Origin: Mesostigma viride
Lineage: Eukaryota > Streptophyta > Mesostigmatophyceae > Mesostigmatales > Mesostigmataceae
Length of the DNA stretch: 62,000 nucleotides
Direction: 5' to 3'
NCBI GenBank assembly: GCA_009746045.1
Contig: RPFO01000127.1
Location: 1-62,000, forward strand
Positions within the stretch are counted from its first letter, which is position 1. Every line of letters starts with the position of its first letter. This document shows, one piece after another, positions 11,990-21,965 of the stretch. Below the pieces are notes generated by a model. It made no database searches, had not been told where the DNA came from, and was given only the letters and a program-made list of their open reading frames with translations. The position numbers and the translations under genes are program-made.

Positions 11990-13080
11990 AGCTTTAATGT
12001 GAGCTCGCACCTAAAGGATTGATGCCGACTCACTAAGTGGGGTAGAGGCCGTAGAGCCCTGCTAGCTCCTGGTCATGGCTATCCATTTGCTGGGTGGCCA
12101 CTGGGCACTGGCCATAATATGCCAGGGCTCAGGCGACCGGGAGTTGGTGGATGGTGGGAGGTCTCATCTGCACACCGCTTGAGGCTCAATAGCAATGCTT
12201 TGATGCATGGCTTCTACACTATAGCGCACACATTTATCAAGACTGATTGTCTGTGACTAGTGAGGTGTTGTTTATGAGCCTGCAGAAAACAGTTGCACCA
12301 TGGCAAGGGCAGCATGCAATAGTCAACTACCACATGTGTGGTATTTGAATTGATGATGTGTTTAATATGTTGGCCCTATGCTGGCCCACTGCATGGTCCC
12401 CTAGTTAGTGCTGGCCTTTTTTAACATGTTGGCCCCATGCTGGCCCACTGCACGGTCCCGGCAAATTTCAGTTATTAAGACAATTATATTGAGACAACTA
12501 TTCCTGGAAATATACACAATTGTGAATACAGTACTATGCACACTTGCAGATGCACACATTATGCACACCACATGCACTATCTTAGTTGGGGACTTCAGTG
12601 CCGTCCGTGGTCCCCCAAAGGGGACACGAGATTAATTAATATTAATTAATTAATTCAGTTAATTAATTAATTAATGCACACCACGAGTCACACACCTGTA
12701 GTCACATGCAGCTCAGTATATTCACATAGCATCGCACCATGCAAACATACTACATGCATTAATTGTATACTACTGTAGTATTTGCGTGCATGCACAGCCA
12801 CATAAATATATATTAAAATATATAATTACTTGCATCAAAGTGAAGGCACCCAAGTAAACATAACCAATATAAACCCACATATATACACATACACACAATT
12901 ATGCATGCGCACGTTTACATTCTCAGTATTACATGCAATACATCGATCGTGTCCACAATGTCCACCGTATAGAGTATAGCCGAGGGTAGGGCAACCTTGG
13001 ATTATGTCCAAAACAGTGTTAAAAACATGTGGATTGATGGTGGGTGTCTTAAAATGTGTAAAATCAGAGTATTCTGAGTG
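11990..13080 (+). other. hAT 3' non-coding region
   Basis: AT-rich with no credible gene. It contains a 36-bp direct duplication (ATGTTGGCCC.ATGCTGGCCC, about 12367 and 12426). It also has a hairpin GTCCCCCAAAGGGGAC (12610-12625) followed by an ATTA/TTAA array (12630-12680), the same hairpin-plus-tail pattern seen at LINE ends elsewhere in the window. Confidence 0.6.
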
Positions 13081-13185
13081 TGTCCGTACGATAACGTATA
13101 ATATCGTATTATACCGTATTATACCGTATTATACATTATACTCCACCGTGACCGTATAACGCGTATAACGTACGATTTTACACTG
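13081..13185. repeat. hAT right terminus with ATTATACC array
   Basis: ATCGTATTATACCGTATTATACC-type motifs lead into the terminal inverted repeat GATTTTACACTG. This is the reverse-complement arrangement of the left end. Confidence 0.8.
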
Positions 13186-14537
13186 ATGCACCCAGTCCAA
13201 ATCCACCACCATGCCTGGCCCTTGCATCTGCCCCCGCTTGCCAAAGGAATTCTCCTTGTGAAACAAGACCAACTCCCCCAGCTCCCACTCCTGCGACAAG
13301 TCAGGCTGGGTGCGGTCTAACTGCCGCCTAACCTCAGCGGTGGTAGCGAGGTGGGCCTCCCAATGGTCTGCCACGTCCGGAGGGTAAATGCCCGACTGCA
13401 GCCCCCGCGCGGTAATAAGACCTAGTCCCTGGGGCAGCTTGAAAAGCACCTGGCTGTTGTACTTGTCCATGAGCAAGCGGCACCACAGCGCGCGTTGTGC
13501 ATAAGGCTGCCCCGCGGGCTTGAATCCTAACCCGCTGGCCTGCTGCTTGGCTGCCATGCCCTTTACGCTGCTGATGTGCCTATCAATCAGCCCCAAGTTG
13601 CCATGGTCCTGCCGCCCAGCAATAACCACCATCTCACAGCCTTCCCGCCCCACAATGCAATCAAATTGTTGGTCCATGCATGCAACATGACCTCAGAAAT
13701 GGGAAAGAAGTGAGACATGGCAATGCGCAGCCCCCGCCACAAGGACTCCTCTACCATGCTTGGCAGGGGCTCGATGGCTAGGAACTTGGTATAGCGATCC
13801 ATCAAGACCAAATAATAGTCCCCCTCCTCCAAATGCATGACATCCCCCACTAACCTCCCCCGGTACGGGGAAGGAGTCTTAGCATGCCAGCGCCTACGCT
13901 TCTTCCTGACACTTGCGCATGCGTGGCACTCCTCTAACTCCGCCTGAGCGACCTTCAACCCCGGCGCCCCCATAAGCCGAGTCGCCCAGTCTAGCGTTTG
14001 CCCCGCCACATGACCCACCGCAAGGTGAATCTGGTGAGCAAGCATCCGCAATCCTATGGCCGTGGGGGTGGTGCCATCGGCCCCTTCTATGCTAGGCACC
14101 TGCCCCGCCAAGCTCTCTGCATGTGCATTCCTGTCGGCAATGTGCTCTAGTGAGGCCTTACTGATGCGGCGACCCAACTCCACGTCTACGTGAGGGGCTA
14201 CCTCGGCATCTGCCGGCACTATCTCACCTGAAGGGGTGAGCTCCGGAAGGGCGTGTTCAGGCTCTATTGCGACCACGCTGGGCAAGCACTCCTGATCAGC
14301 TGCAGCACTTGCACTTCCATTCTGAACCACTGACGTGGGAACATTAGGACTACAAGGCACAGCATCCTCACGCCTAGCCGACTCACCGCGACACACATCA
14401 CCTCTATGACGTCACTTGGGCATGGCTGGCCGTGGGGCGCGGCATGTGTTGGGGTCGTGTCCAGGAAGCCGAACCGCCCAGCAGCGCCGGCACACTCGAG
14501 TCGCCTTGCCGAGGTCCAGCCGCAGCGTGCAGTTGTC
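13186..14537 (-). pseudogene. Copia-2 pol fragment: end of gag and integrase
   Basis: Reading leftwards from 14537: the end of the gag zinc knuckle, a second Cys/His group (VCRRCWAVRLPGHDPNTC), a linker, then integrase. The integrase shows LAHQIHLAVGH, CHACA, D in LVGDVMHL, a second D in MDQQFDC, and IDRHISSVK where a catalytic E is expected. It ends in the C-terminal domain (HKENSFGKRG, GPGMVVDLDWVHQ), which resumes at 9012 beyond the hAT insertion. A frame break lies near 13677, between the first and second aspartates. It is closely similar to the Copia-3 integrase but degenerate. Confidence 0.75.
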
Positions 14538-14837
14538 CTCGGAGTTACGTTAAATAGTGCCGGAACCTTTTTGCCGCCTGAGGCAAATCGGGCCGGAACA
14601 CTATTTTGCCCGGAATAACCACTTCCGAGCACCCAAGTTAATTCGGCCGAATTAACTTGGGTGCTCGGAAGTGGTTATTCCGGGCAAAATAGTGTTCCGG
14701 CCCGATTTGCCTCAGGCGGCAAAAAGGTTCCGGCACTATTTAACGTAACTAAAACCTGGCCTCGTGGAGGGGGGACGAAGAGCCCGAGACATCCGCCTAG
14801 GCCGCTAAGCACGCACCACTAAATGCGCCGGAGCTGC

Positions 14838-14882
14838 CTCAGTGAGGATTCGAACCCCTGACCTCCAAGTTGCACAGGTTTT
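14838..14882 (-). other. tRNA 3'-half-like segment in spacer 1
   Basis: On the minus strand it reads CTTGGAGGTCAGGGGTTCGA then ATCC, matching a variable loop plus T arm with an internal B-box-like GGTTCGAATCC. No 5' half or A box is recognisable next to it, so it is not called as a tRNA gene. Confidence 0.5.
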
Positions 14883-15088
14883 AGTTACGTTAAATAGTGC
14901 CGGAACCTTTTGCCGCCTGAGGCAAATCGGGCCGGAACACTATTTTGCCCGGAATAACCACTTCCGAGCACCCAAGTTAATTCGGCCGAATTAACTTGGG
15001 TGCTCGGAAGTGGTTATTCCGGGCAAAATAGTGTTACGGACCGATTTGCCTCAGGCGGCAAAAGGTTCCGGCACTATTTAACGTAACT

Positions 15089-15140
15089 AAAACCTGTGCA
15101 CCTTGGAGGTCAGGGGTTCGAATCCTCACTGAGGCAGCTC
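15089..15140 (+). other. tRNA 3'-half-like segment in spacer 2
   Basis: Inverted copy of the segment at 14838-14882, with GGTTCGAATCC at about 15115-15125, preceded by AAAACCTGTGC and followed by ACTGAGGCAG. It may be a tRNA-derived module carried by the foldback family. Confidence 0.5.
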
Positions 15141-15432
15141 CGGCGCATTTAGTGGTGCGTGCTCAGCGGCCTAGGCGGATGTCTCGGGCTCTTCGTCCCC
15201 CTCCACGAGGCCAGGTTTTAGTTACGTTAAATAGTGCCGGAACCTTTTTGCCGCCTGAGGCAAATCGGGCCGGAACACTATTTTGCCCGGAATAACCACT
15301 TCCGAGCACCCAAGTTAATTCGGCCGAATGAACTTGGGTGCTCGGAAGTGGTTATTCCGGGCAAAATAGTGTTCCGGCCCGATTTGCCTCAGGCGGCAAA
15401 AAGGTTCCGGCACTATTTAACGTAACTCTCGG

Positions 15433-16250
15433 TGTGCCCCACGCCGGTGCACCGCTCGCAGACGACCTTCTCCTTGGGGACACCACCCTGCTGCTGTTGC
15501 TGCCTGCCAGTGCCGCCCTCCTGGCGAGGCTGCTTGCCCTGACCGCCTCCCGGCCCGCGTTTGCTGGACGCGTTCTGGTTGTGCCGACCACCGCGAGCTC
15601 GGCGTTTGCCTCCCAACATTCGCACCACGTTGTCGGCCACCGTCGTGGACAGCTGGGTAACAAGAGTGGTCAAGTCCGACAGAGAAGCTGCTGGCGGGGT
15701 CGAGGCAGGCACAGGGTTTACCTGAGCAACTGTCGGCAGCTTGTTGTTGCGCCTGGGGCCGCCCCGGTCCTTGAACATCTCTCGGAGGTGCGCCATGGCT
15801 GCGTTGAACCGTTTCTGGTCGTCCGGGGTGCCCACTACCACGGAAGAAGCTAGCGCAATTTTCATGCCGAGACCGGCCTTGACATTGGCACGGCTCTCTG
15901 GCGTCAGCCCCAGCGCATCCAGAACTGCGCTGAGTAAATATTCGCTACTCATGTGCTTCAAGACACCCTTGCTCCGGACCTGGGCCGCGAATCTGGCCAT
16001 GTCCGAGCTGAGGTAATTGGGGTCAAGCGACAGGTTGCACACCAGCGCCTGCCCCTCCTTTTCCTCGTCAGGAAAGCTTGAGGTGTCGAGCACCTCTTGC
16101 AGGGCCTTCACTGTGTCGGGCCAGGTCCACGCCTCTTTGCTGGCGTTGATAATGACCCCTCGCACGTCCGCATTACCCGTAGCCTCGTTGCATACCTCTG
16201 ACCGGCGCAGCTTGGTGAGGAAAACTGCGTCGGACAGTTCGTTGTAGTCC
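15433..16250 (-). pseudogene. Copia-2 gag, middle and C-terminal part
   Basis: Continues the gag frame broken at 24972 by Copia-3. It reads WQDYNELSDAVFLTKLRR, then a helical capsid-like region and an Arg/Gly/Gln-rich basic tail (GGKRRARGGRHNQ). It ends in CERCTGVGHTE, the first part of a CX2CX4HX4C knuckle completed at 14537 on the other side of the foldback element. The frame within this piece is intact. Confidence 0.75.
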
Positions 16251-16256
16251 TGCCAG

Positions 16257-16740
16257 TTAGGAATGAGAAATGAACGACGTGATATATTGCTTGAGAACAC
16301 TGTATGCTGTGAGCAATGAATTGCTTGGTTCATTAGAAAATAGGTTTACCCTTTATCAACGTTCCTCTCACTGGCTGCGCCGCCAGTGACCGTTGGGTGC
16401 AGACCGTTGGCCCGAGGCCGCACGATGACAGGTCGCAGTCTAGTCACTGCATCGTGTGATCACAGATCAATGCACGCTGCAGTACGGTCCCTATATCTAG
16501 GATACTCTAGTACTGTCCAATGACAGGACACTACGTATGCTGGGTACTGACATCTGTCACGTACCCCAGTACCCAAAGTACCTATCTAGGGAAACGTATG
16601 CGACTCGACTAGCATTCCTATCTGCATAGCCCACGTGGTATTTATATTCACATACCAACGTAGGTTTACAAGGCTTATTCATACGTTGTATTCACAATGC
16701 CTTTGAGACTTAGTCTACAGCAAAGCATGGAGACTAACTC
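16257..16740 (-). repeat. Copia-3 3' LTR
   Basis: The 484-bp direct repeat runs from TTAGGAATGAG to AGACTAACTC. It matches 22755-24965 once the 1.7-kb insert and its TTAG duplication are removed (488 bp). Confidence 0.88.
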
Positions 16741-17111
16741 CAGTATTGTTTTATTATTTATTTCTTAATGCAGGTCTGCACCCCCAACATTATTGTTATT
16801 GTTTTTAAGTTGATTAGGGGTACAAAAGAGACATGGCTGGTTGAGCCAGGTTGGTTACAGCTGGCTGTTCTGGCCAGGTGTTATATTGCACATTAAATAA
16901 GGTGTACACAGCTGGCTGGTTTGGCCAGTTATTGGAGCACACATTAAGTAAGTGTATACAAAGCTTGTGTCCTCAAGCTGCAAATGGATACAAATCTGAC
17001 CTAGCCAGCACTCACACCCCACAGAATGTGTTGAATTTTATGGCGCCCAGCAGCTATCGCTGTGGTAAGGGGGTGTGGTGGTTGTGTACTGTGCTATGGC
17101 CAGTCATTTAT
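16741..17111 (-). other. Copia-3 3' untranslated region
   Basis: A stretch of 370 bp between the RNase H stop and the 3' LTR. It shows a degenerate direct repeat around GGCTGGTT.GGCCAG (16835-16935). No gene is seen. Confidence 0.5.
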
Positions 17112-20100
17112 TCAAACACTGACTCTGATATCATAGGGGTTCATGTTCTGAAAGAGGAGCTGGTACTGTTGGCCAGCAGCATCCCGCAGCTTCGTTAGAG
17201 CGTCTGCTGGGTTGTCCTCATCATCCACATGAGTCCAGCTGGAAAAATAGGTGGCCTCCTGTTTGAGGATCACCCAATCCAAGTCAGTGTGGACAGCAGC
17301 AGAAACAGATTTCTTGGTTAGAAAACTGATCACAGAGAAGCTGTCAGTGTAGAGATGTGAGATGACATTGCATGTGCTGCCTGCCTGGGTTTGTAGCCAG
17401 GTGAGCATGTGCTGCAGGGAACGAGCATGCAATGCAGCAGACACCACAGCACGACATTCAGCTGAGTTGCTGCTGCCAGGTTTTCTGCGGTGTAGCCTGC
17501 TGTACCAGGAAGTGAGGGACATGTAATCTGACCTGTTGGTGAGAAAAAACAGCCCTGATTCCCGTGCCCCCATCTGATTGATTGTTCTGCTCTCCATGGA
17601 GCTGTCCATGACACATTGGATGTGGATGTCTTCCATCAGATTCAGGCCATGGAGGATGAGGGGGGGCAGTCATTGACCAACTTCCTGATGTGACTGCATT
17701 TTATCTTGACTAGAACATCATGGGTGACCCTGCTGATGACAGCTAAGGGAGCCCCACAGATGGCTGACCACCACCCCAGTTTGCCCTGAACAGTGGCACA
17801 CATGTGTAAGGGGAGGTAGTTGTCTGCAGCAGATCTAGACAATCTTGGATATATTCTGCAGGAGGAGAGAGAGAGCAGACCCACTGATCTGGCTGCCTAT
17901 GCAGCTGCAACATGATGCCACAGAACTGGATGGGGGTTGTGCTCAATTCCACCTGTTTGCCAATCTCATATGATTCCTGGACCTGCTGAATAAATGTTTC
18001 CACCTCAGCTCTAGGCCCACAAATGAGTTGGTCATCTCCATGCCACACAAAGAGCAGCAGTCCAGAGGGGGTGGGTACAACAAAAAAGCATGGGTCCAGG
18101 TCATCATACGTGGCCTTGAGCTTTTTGAATACTTCCTCTGCTGAGTCTCTGAAAATTTTGGGGGCACTGACAAGCCCTTCCACCCCAATGTTGATGATAA
18201 GGTGGGGCTCATCAATGTAAGGTTTCCACACAGCTGGGGTGTCTACCACGTACACCTTCCCTTTCCACACAGATTCAGCCTTTTCTGGGTCCCCCCTGAG
18301 GAAGGCCCTTTTAATATCAGTGGCTTTGCAGACATAGTCTTGGCCTGCATTGAGGTTGTGGAGGAATAGGGAGAGCATGATCCTGAGTGAGGTTTGTTGC
18401 AGCCCAGGTGTGTAGGTTTCCCCTTTTGGCAGTGTGGATGTCCCCTTTAATTCTGTGACACATGGTCTGGCATGGAAGATTGGGGAGCCCACTTTTTGTG
18501 GTTTTTGTTTGAGAACAAATTTTAATCTGAGCTTTTTGGCTCCCTCTGGCACGTCCCATGAAGGGGTGACAGGAGGTTTGTATTGAGGGTTTTTGGGGTT
18601 GGGCAGGACCCATTCCTGCCTGGCTTGGTGGACAATGGCCATCAGCCACTTGGTAAACCCTTTTTGTGTTTTGCATTCTTGTATGACGTGGGAGATTTGG
18701 TGGGGTGAGTGCATGGCTATGTCCCACTTACCCAGCCCAAAGGCTGAGGGATGGAGGAACTGGCTGTGCACTAACTTGTCCAAATCAGGGATCTCCCCTG
18801 GTGCATACTGAGTGTTGACTGCCTTGATGACAGCATCCATACCAGGGACAATACTGGAGAGAGGGATTTTAAAGTGGTCCAGAGGAACTGCACCCACCCC
18901 TGTGACACTGAGCTCATTAGCTGAGATAAGCACCCCAGGATAGGATACAAAAGGTTCCCCCAACAAGGTGTTACCAGAGTACCCCTCCACCACCTGGAAG
19001 GGTGTCTGAATACCAAGTATAGGGAGCATCACTTGTCCCACTACATCCAGTGAGCTTTGGCCTGAGAAATCCTGCACCCGTGCCCAAAATGAAGGTGCAA
19101 TCTCAAGACCAGGGATGGCTTGTGCACTGATCACACTGACCTGTGCCTGAGTGTCTATTGCCAGGGTCCAGGGGTCCTGACTAGTGCACACAGCTGAGAC
19201 TTTTGCCAACCCTTCGGCCACAGCAGCTTGTTGCTTATGTGACCTGTGTAATGCTTGCAAGGCGACTGCCAATCTTGACCTCAGAGCGGGAGGGTTGGCA
19301 GACAATTTGGTGCCTTGGGGCTGAGCTAATGCTTCCAACCCAGCTACCTCGTGCCTGGTTAAGCAATCCCCAGGTTGTGAAGTGGGCCTGGCTTCACTGA
19401 GGGTGGAAGGGTTCACAGAGGGTGCTGTGGTGCTGTCAACAGCAGTAATTGGTGGCTCAGGGCTACTGCTGGGCATGCTGGAGTTGCCAGATAGAAGTAG
19501 TGAGTCCATGCTTAAAGACTCTTCCCCAGGCACGTCTGCCATGGGAGAATAATACTTCTTAATTCTATGACAGCTCACCCTGTGACGCTTCCCATTGATA
19601 TTGTGCTTGACCTCCACGGTCTTGCTGTTTTTGGTAAATCCACGGATGGTAACTGGACCTAGCCAAGTTCCAACCTTACCAAAGCTGTTTTCCTTGTAAT
19701 AGAGAACTTGATCACCTTTTTGGAATACTGGCCTGGGATGGGTTTTATCTTTTTCTGCCAGTTTTGCTGAGGTTTGTGCACGTGCAGTGTTGTACAGTGC
19801 TATCACCTCTGGGGGATATACACCTGCCTGCAGGCCTGCTGGGATTACTTCACCCCACTTGGCATGCAAGACAGGTCTCATGTTTAGGGTTGTGCACATT
19901 TCATGACACCAGAGTGCCCTGTCACAGTAGACCCCTGAAGTAGCATCCTTGGAAGGATTTTGGCTAGTAGGGTTTTGACAGATCTGATGGTTCTTTCAAT
20001 GACCCCCTGACCCTCATGATCTTCCAGCCCAGCAATCTCTATTGCTTCACACCCTTCCAGGTCAGTCAGACAAGAAAATTGTTGATCAAGCAAAATTCTG

Positions 20101-20726
20101 TCAACTGGGTAGAATCTGGGTAAAGCAATCATGAGTGCAACACGTAGCTGCCCTGCAGACATGCCAGGTAGGGGTTCCATTACTGTGAACCTGGACCATG
20201 AATCTTTTAGGATCAGGTAGGGTTGGACATCTTTGTTGATGTGCATCACATCCCCCACTATCATGCCTCTAGTGGTGGAAGGAGTTGCAGTATGCCATTT
20301 TTGAGGTTTGGGGCTATTGAACTGACATTCTTGACAGTGTTGTCTAGCCAGTTTTACTGCATTCCTGAGTTGTTTTCCCATGCTACTACCCCCCAGCCGT
20401 CTGGCCAGTTCCTCAGCCACTGTTTCATGACCCATGGCTAGGTGCAGCTGATGAGCAAGCTCCTTGATATCTATGGAGTTGTCAACAGTAGGGGTTAGTG
20501 CTTTTATGTAAGGTTCCAGTACAGGGTGTTGGGAGGACAGTAAGGTTGCTGCCTCAAAATCAATTATGCCCTGGCTGCCATCCCCAATGGTAATGAGATC
20601 ATCATCCTCAGAGTAAGCAAGGTGAGAGAACTCACATTTGTTTGGGTAGCGAGGCCTGTTGCACCGGCTGCCTGGAGCTGGCCAGGTTGTGCCTCGTGTA
20701 GTGGCAGCCTGGGCAGAGATCCACAT
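17112..20726 (-). pseudogene. Copia-3 pol: integrase, retropepsin-like, RT, RNase H
   Basis: Integrase occupies 20726-19884: LAHQLHLAMGHE and CQECQ zinc ligands, D in IVGDVMHI, D in LLDQQFS, E in GVIERTIRS. A slip near 19890 leads into a 718-residue frame (19899-17743). That frame has the integrase C-terminus (YKENSFGKVG), a retropepsin-like domain (LAIDTQAQVSVIS, NTLLGEPF), and RT (DIKRAFLRGD, GVEGL, FVWHGDD). Further slips near 17860 and 17640 precede RNase H (CVMDSSMES, SAECRAVV, DNPADALTKL), which stops at 17112. This is the best-preserved pol of the three Copia elements and shows the same integrase-before-protease order. Confidence 0.85.
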
Positions 20727-20940
20727 TGTTGCCCAGTGTAGGGTTGTGGTTGCACTGGTTGCGGCTGTGCCCCGTCTGGAAGCACCTCAGGCACCTGACC
20801 CTTCCAGGGTTGCCAGGTTGCCTATTGTTGTTGTTGTTGTTGCCCTGTTGGGGCCGGTTGTTGTTGTTGTTATTGCCCTGTGAGGGCATGTTGTTGGTAT
20901 TGTTATTGTTAATTAATCGCAGCTTTTCTTGTTTGTTCAT
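20632..20940 (-). CDS. Copia-3 gag remnant, Asn-rich nucleocapsid with zinc knuckle
   Basis: A 102-residue frame with poly-Asn/Gln tracts followed by CLRCFQTGHSRNQC (CX2CX4HX4C knuckle) and a second Cys/His group (CPGCHYTRH). It binds nucleic acid in related elements. It overlaps the start of the integrase frame in another phase, so pol could be reached by a frameshift near 20640, or a base has been lost there. The capsid part that should precede it is missing or replaced by tandem repeats. Confidence 0.65.
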   Translation of the reverse strand: MNKQEKLRLINNNNTNNMPSQGNNNNNNRPQQGNNNNNNRQPGNPGRVRCLRCFQTGHSRNQCNHNPTLGNNVDLCPGCHYTRHNLASSRQPVQQASLPKQM

Positions 20941-20948
20941 TGTATTGA

Positions 20949-21238
20949 TTGAGAGGACAGTATCTTTGCTGCCTCAAAACCCACCATGGTTTGGTAACAT
21001 TTTCGTTTGTTTGCTTGTAATGAGAGGACAGTAGCTGTGCTGCCTCAACACCAACCATGGTTTGGTAACCGTTTCGTTTGTTTGTTTGTAGTGAGAGGAC
21101 AGTAGCCGTGCTGCCTCAACACCAACCATGGCTTGGTAACCGTTTCGTTTGTTTGTTTGTAGTGAGAGGACAGCATCTGTCTGTGCTGCCTCAACACCAA
21201 CCATGGTTTGGTAACAGTTTTGTTTGTTTGTTTGTTTT
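20949..21238. repeat. About 72-bp tandem repeat, four copies
   Basis: Copies of GAGAGGACAGTAGC.GTGCTGCCTC then AACACCAACCATGGTTTGGT and a GTTTGTTTGT tract. The first bases resemble the coding sequence at 20530-20560 (minus-strand EAATLLSS), so the unit seems derived from pol. Confidence 0.8.
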
Positions 21239-21339
21239 CTGTTAGTGTTTCTTGTTATTGCCTCCCGGTGCTGCTTGAGCGTTAGCACCAGCCAGGTCTT
21301 TACCCGCAAGTACATGCGTTTGGTAATGGCTTCTGCCAC

Positions 21340-21560
21340 TACTGCATGCGTTATTGATTATGTGCGGCGGCTGGGCAAGCTCCATGTCTAGGGAGTTGAC
21401 AGCAGTGGGTTTGATTAAGGGCCCTCAGCCCTGACATAGAGAGGATCAACAGTCTCCCTAGAGGGTAGAGGCTGTGCTGCCAAGAAAGCAACAATACCCT
21501 TACACTCATCCCAAATAAAATGGGGAGATCTGCGTTCAAAAGACATGACATTCATTCAGA
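21340..21560 (-). pseudogene. Degenerate second copy of the Copia pol N-terminus
   Basis: The minus strand reads CKGIVAFLAAQPLPSRETVD and PTAVNSLDMELAQPPH. These parallel SQGIIDFEAATLLSSQHPV and PTVDNSIDIKELAHQLH in the intact integrase leader at 20600-20430. It is a diverged paralogous fragment lying upstream of the active copy, followed by unrelated sequence. Confidence 0.5.
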
Positions 21561-21722
21561 TAACTCACGTTGGGGTGGACGGTGATACTTGTCTCGTTTG
21601 CATATGCCGTCCAGCCCAGGCCGCCCACCGCCGGCGATGGGGATAGGCCAGGAGTGCTTTTATCACATAACAGCTGGAGCGTTTCTATGCTCCTCATGCT
21701 GCAGCGATAGCTTTCTGTTTGG

Positions 21723-21965
21723 TTATGATATGTTGAAAAGATAGCCACCGCTCTTGAGCATTATATCAGAGCATGCATGAGGAAAGAAAGCAACGGACTT
21801 GCTTACGCTGGAAGCCCCAGGGGCCGGCGCGGGGCCGGTGCCTCCTGGGGGGTTGTTTTCCTGCCGCATTGCCGCTGCCATGGCTGCTCCAGCAGTGGGT
21901 GCTGCTGTCGCAGCCGCCGGGGAAGAGGGTTGGTCGGTGCCCCGTAGGGGAACCGGCTCCGCCAC
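21723..21965 (-). CDS. Short Ala/Pro-rich frame, possible gag N-terminus
   Basis: An 80-residue frame starting MAEPVPLRGTDQPSSPAAAT. Its composition (Ala, Pro, Gly, Thr) resembles the Copia-2 gag N-terminus (MARGAERTPAATQDQGTQ). It lies where Copia-3 gag should begin. No downstream capsid frame connects to it, so it may be a gag remnant or chance. Confidence 0.3.
   Translation of the reverse strand: MAEPVPLRGTDQPSSPAAATAAPTAGAAMAAAMRQENNPPGGTGPAPAPGASSVSKSVAFFPHACSDIMLKSGGYLFNIS

Larger units (their letters stand above)
9013..13185 (+). mobile_element. hAT DNA transposon inserted in Copia-2
   Basis: A 4,173-bp element with short inverted ends (CAGTGTAAAATC at the left, GATTTTACACTG at the right). 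It has a perfect 8-bp duplication ATGCACCC at 9005-9012 and 13186-13193. The CAGTG-type ends and 8-bp duplication are diagnostic of hAT. It carries one transposase gene with two introns on the plus strand. Subterminal arrays of CGTATAAT/ATTATACG motifs lie at both ends. Confidence 0.95.
14543..15427. mobile_element. 885-bp composite foldback element with tRNA-like spacers
   Basis: Three near-perfect palindromic units of about 208 bp (14543-14750, 14883-15088, 15220-15427) start AGTTACGTTAAATAGTGCCG and end with its reverse complement. They are separated by two spacers of about 131 bp that are inverted copies of one another (14751-14882 and 15089-15219), so the whole element is one giant palindrome centred near 14985. 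The duplication CTCGG lies at 14538-14542 and 15428-15432. Deleting the element and one duplication restores the Copia-2 gag zinc knuckle. It has no coding capacity. Confidence 0.88.

Noticed and set aside
14838-15140. Functional tRNA gene in the foldback spacer
   Set aside because: Only a T-arm/B-box-like half is present; no A box, anticodon arm or acceptor partner could be assembled.
14543-15427. Assembly artefact explaining the giant palindrome
   Set aside because: A 5-bp duplication flanks it and removal restores the interrupted reading frame, as expected of a real insertion; reads should still be checked.
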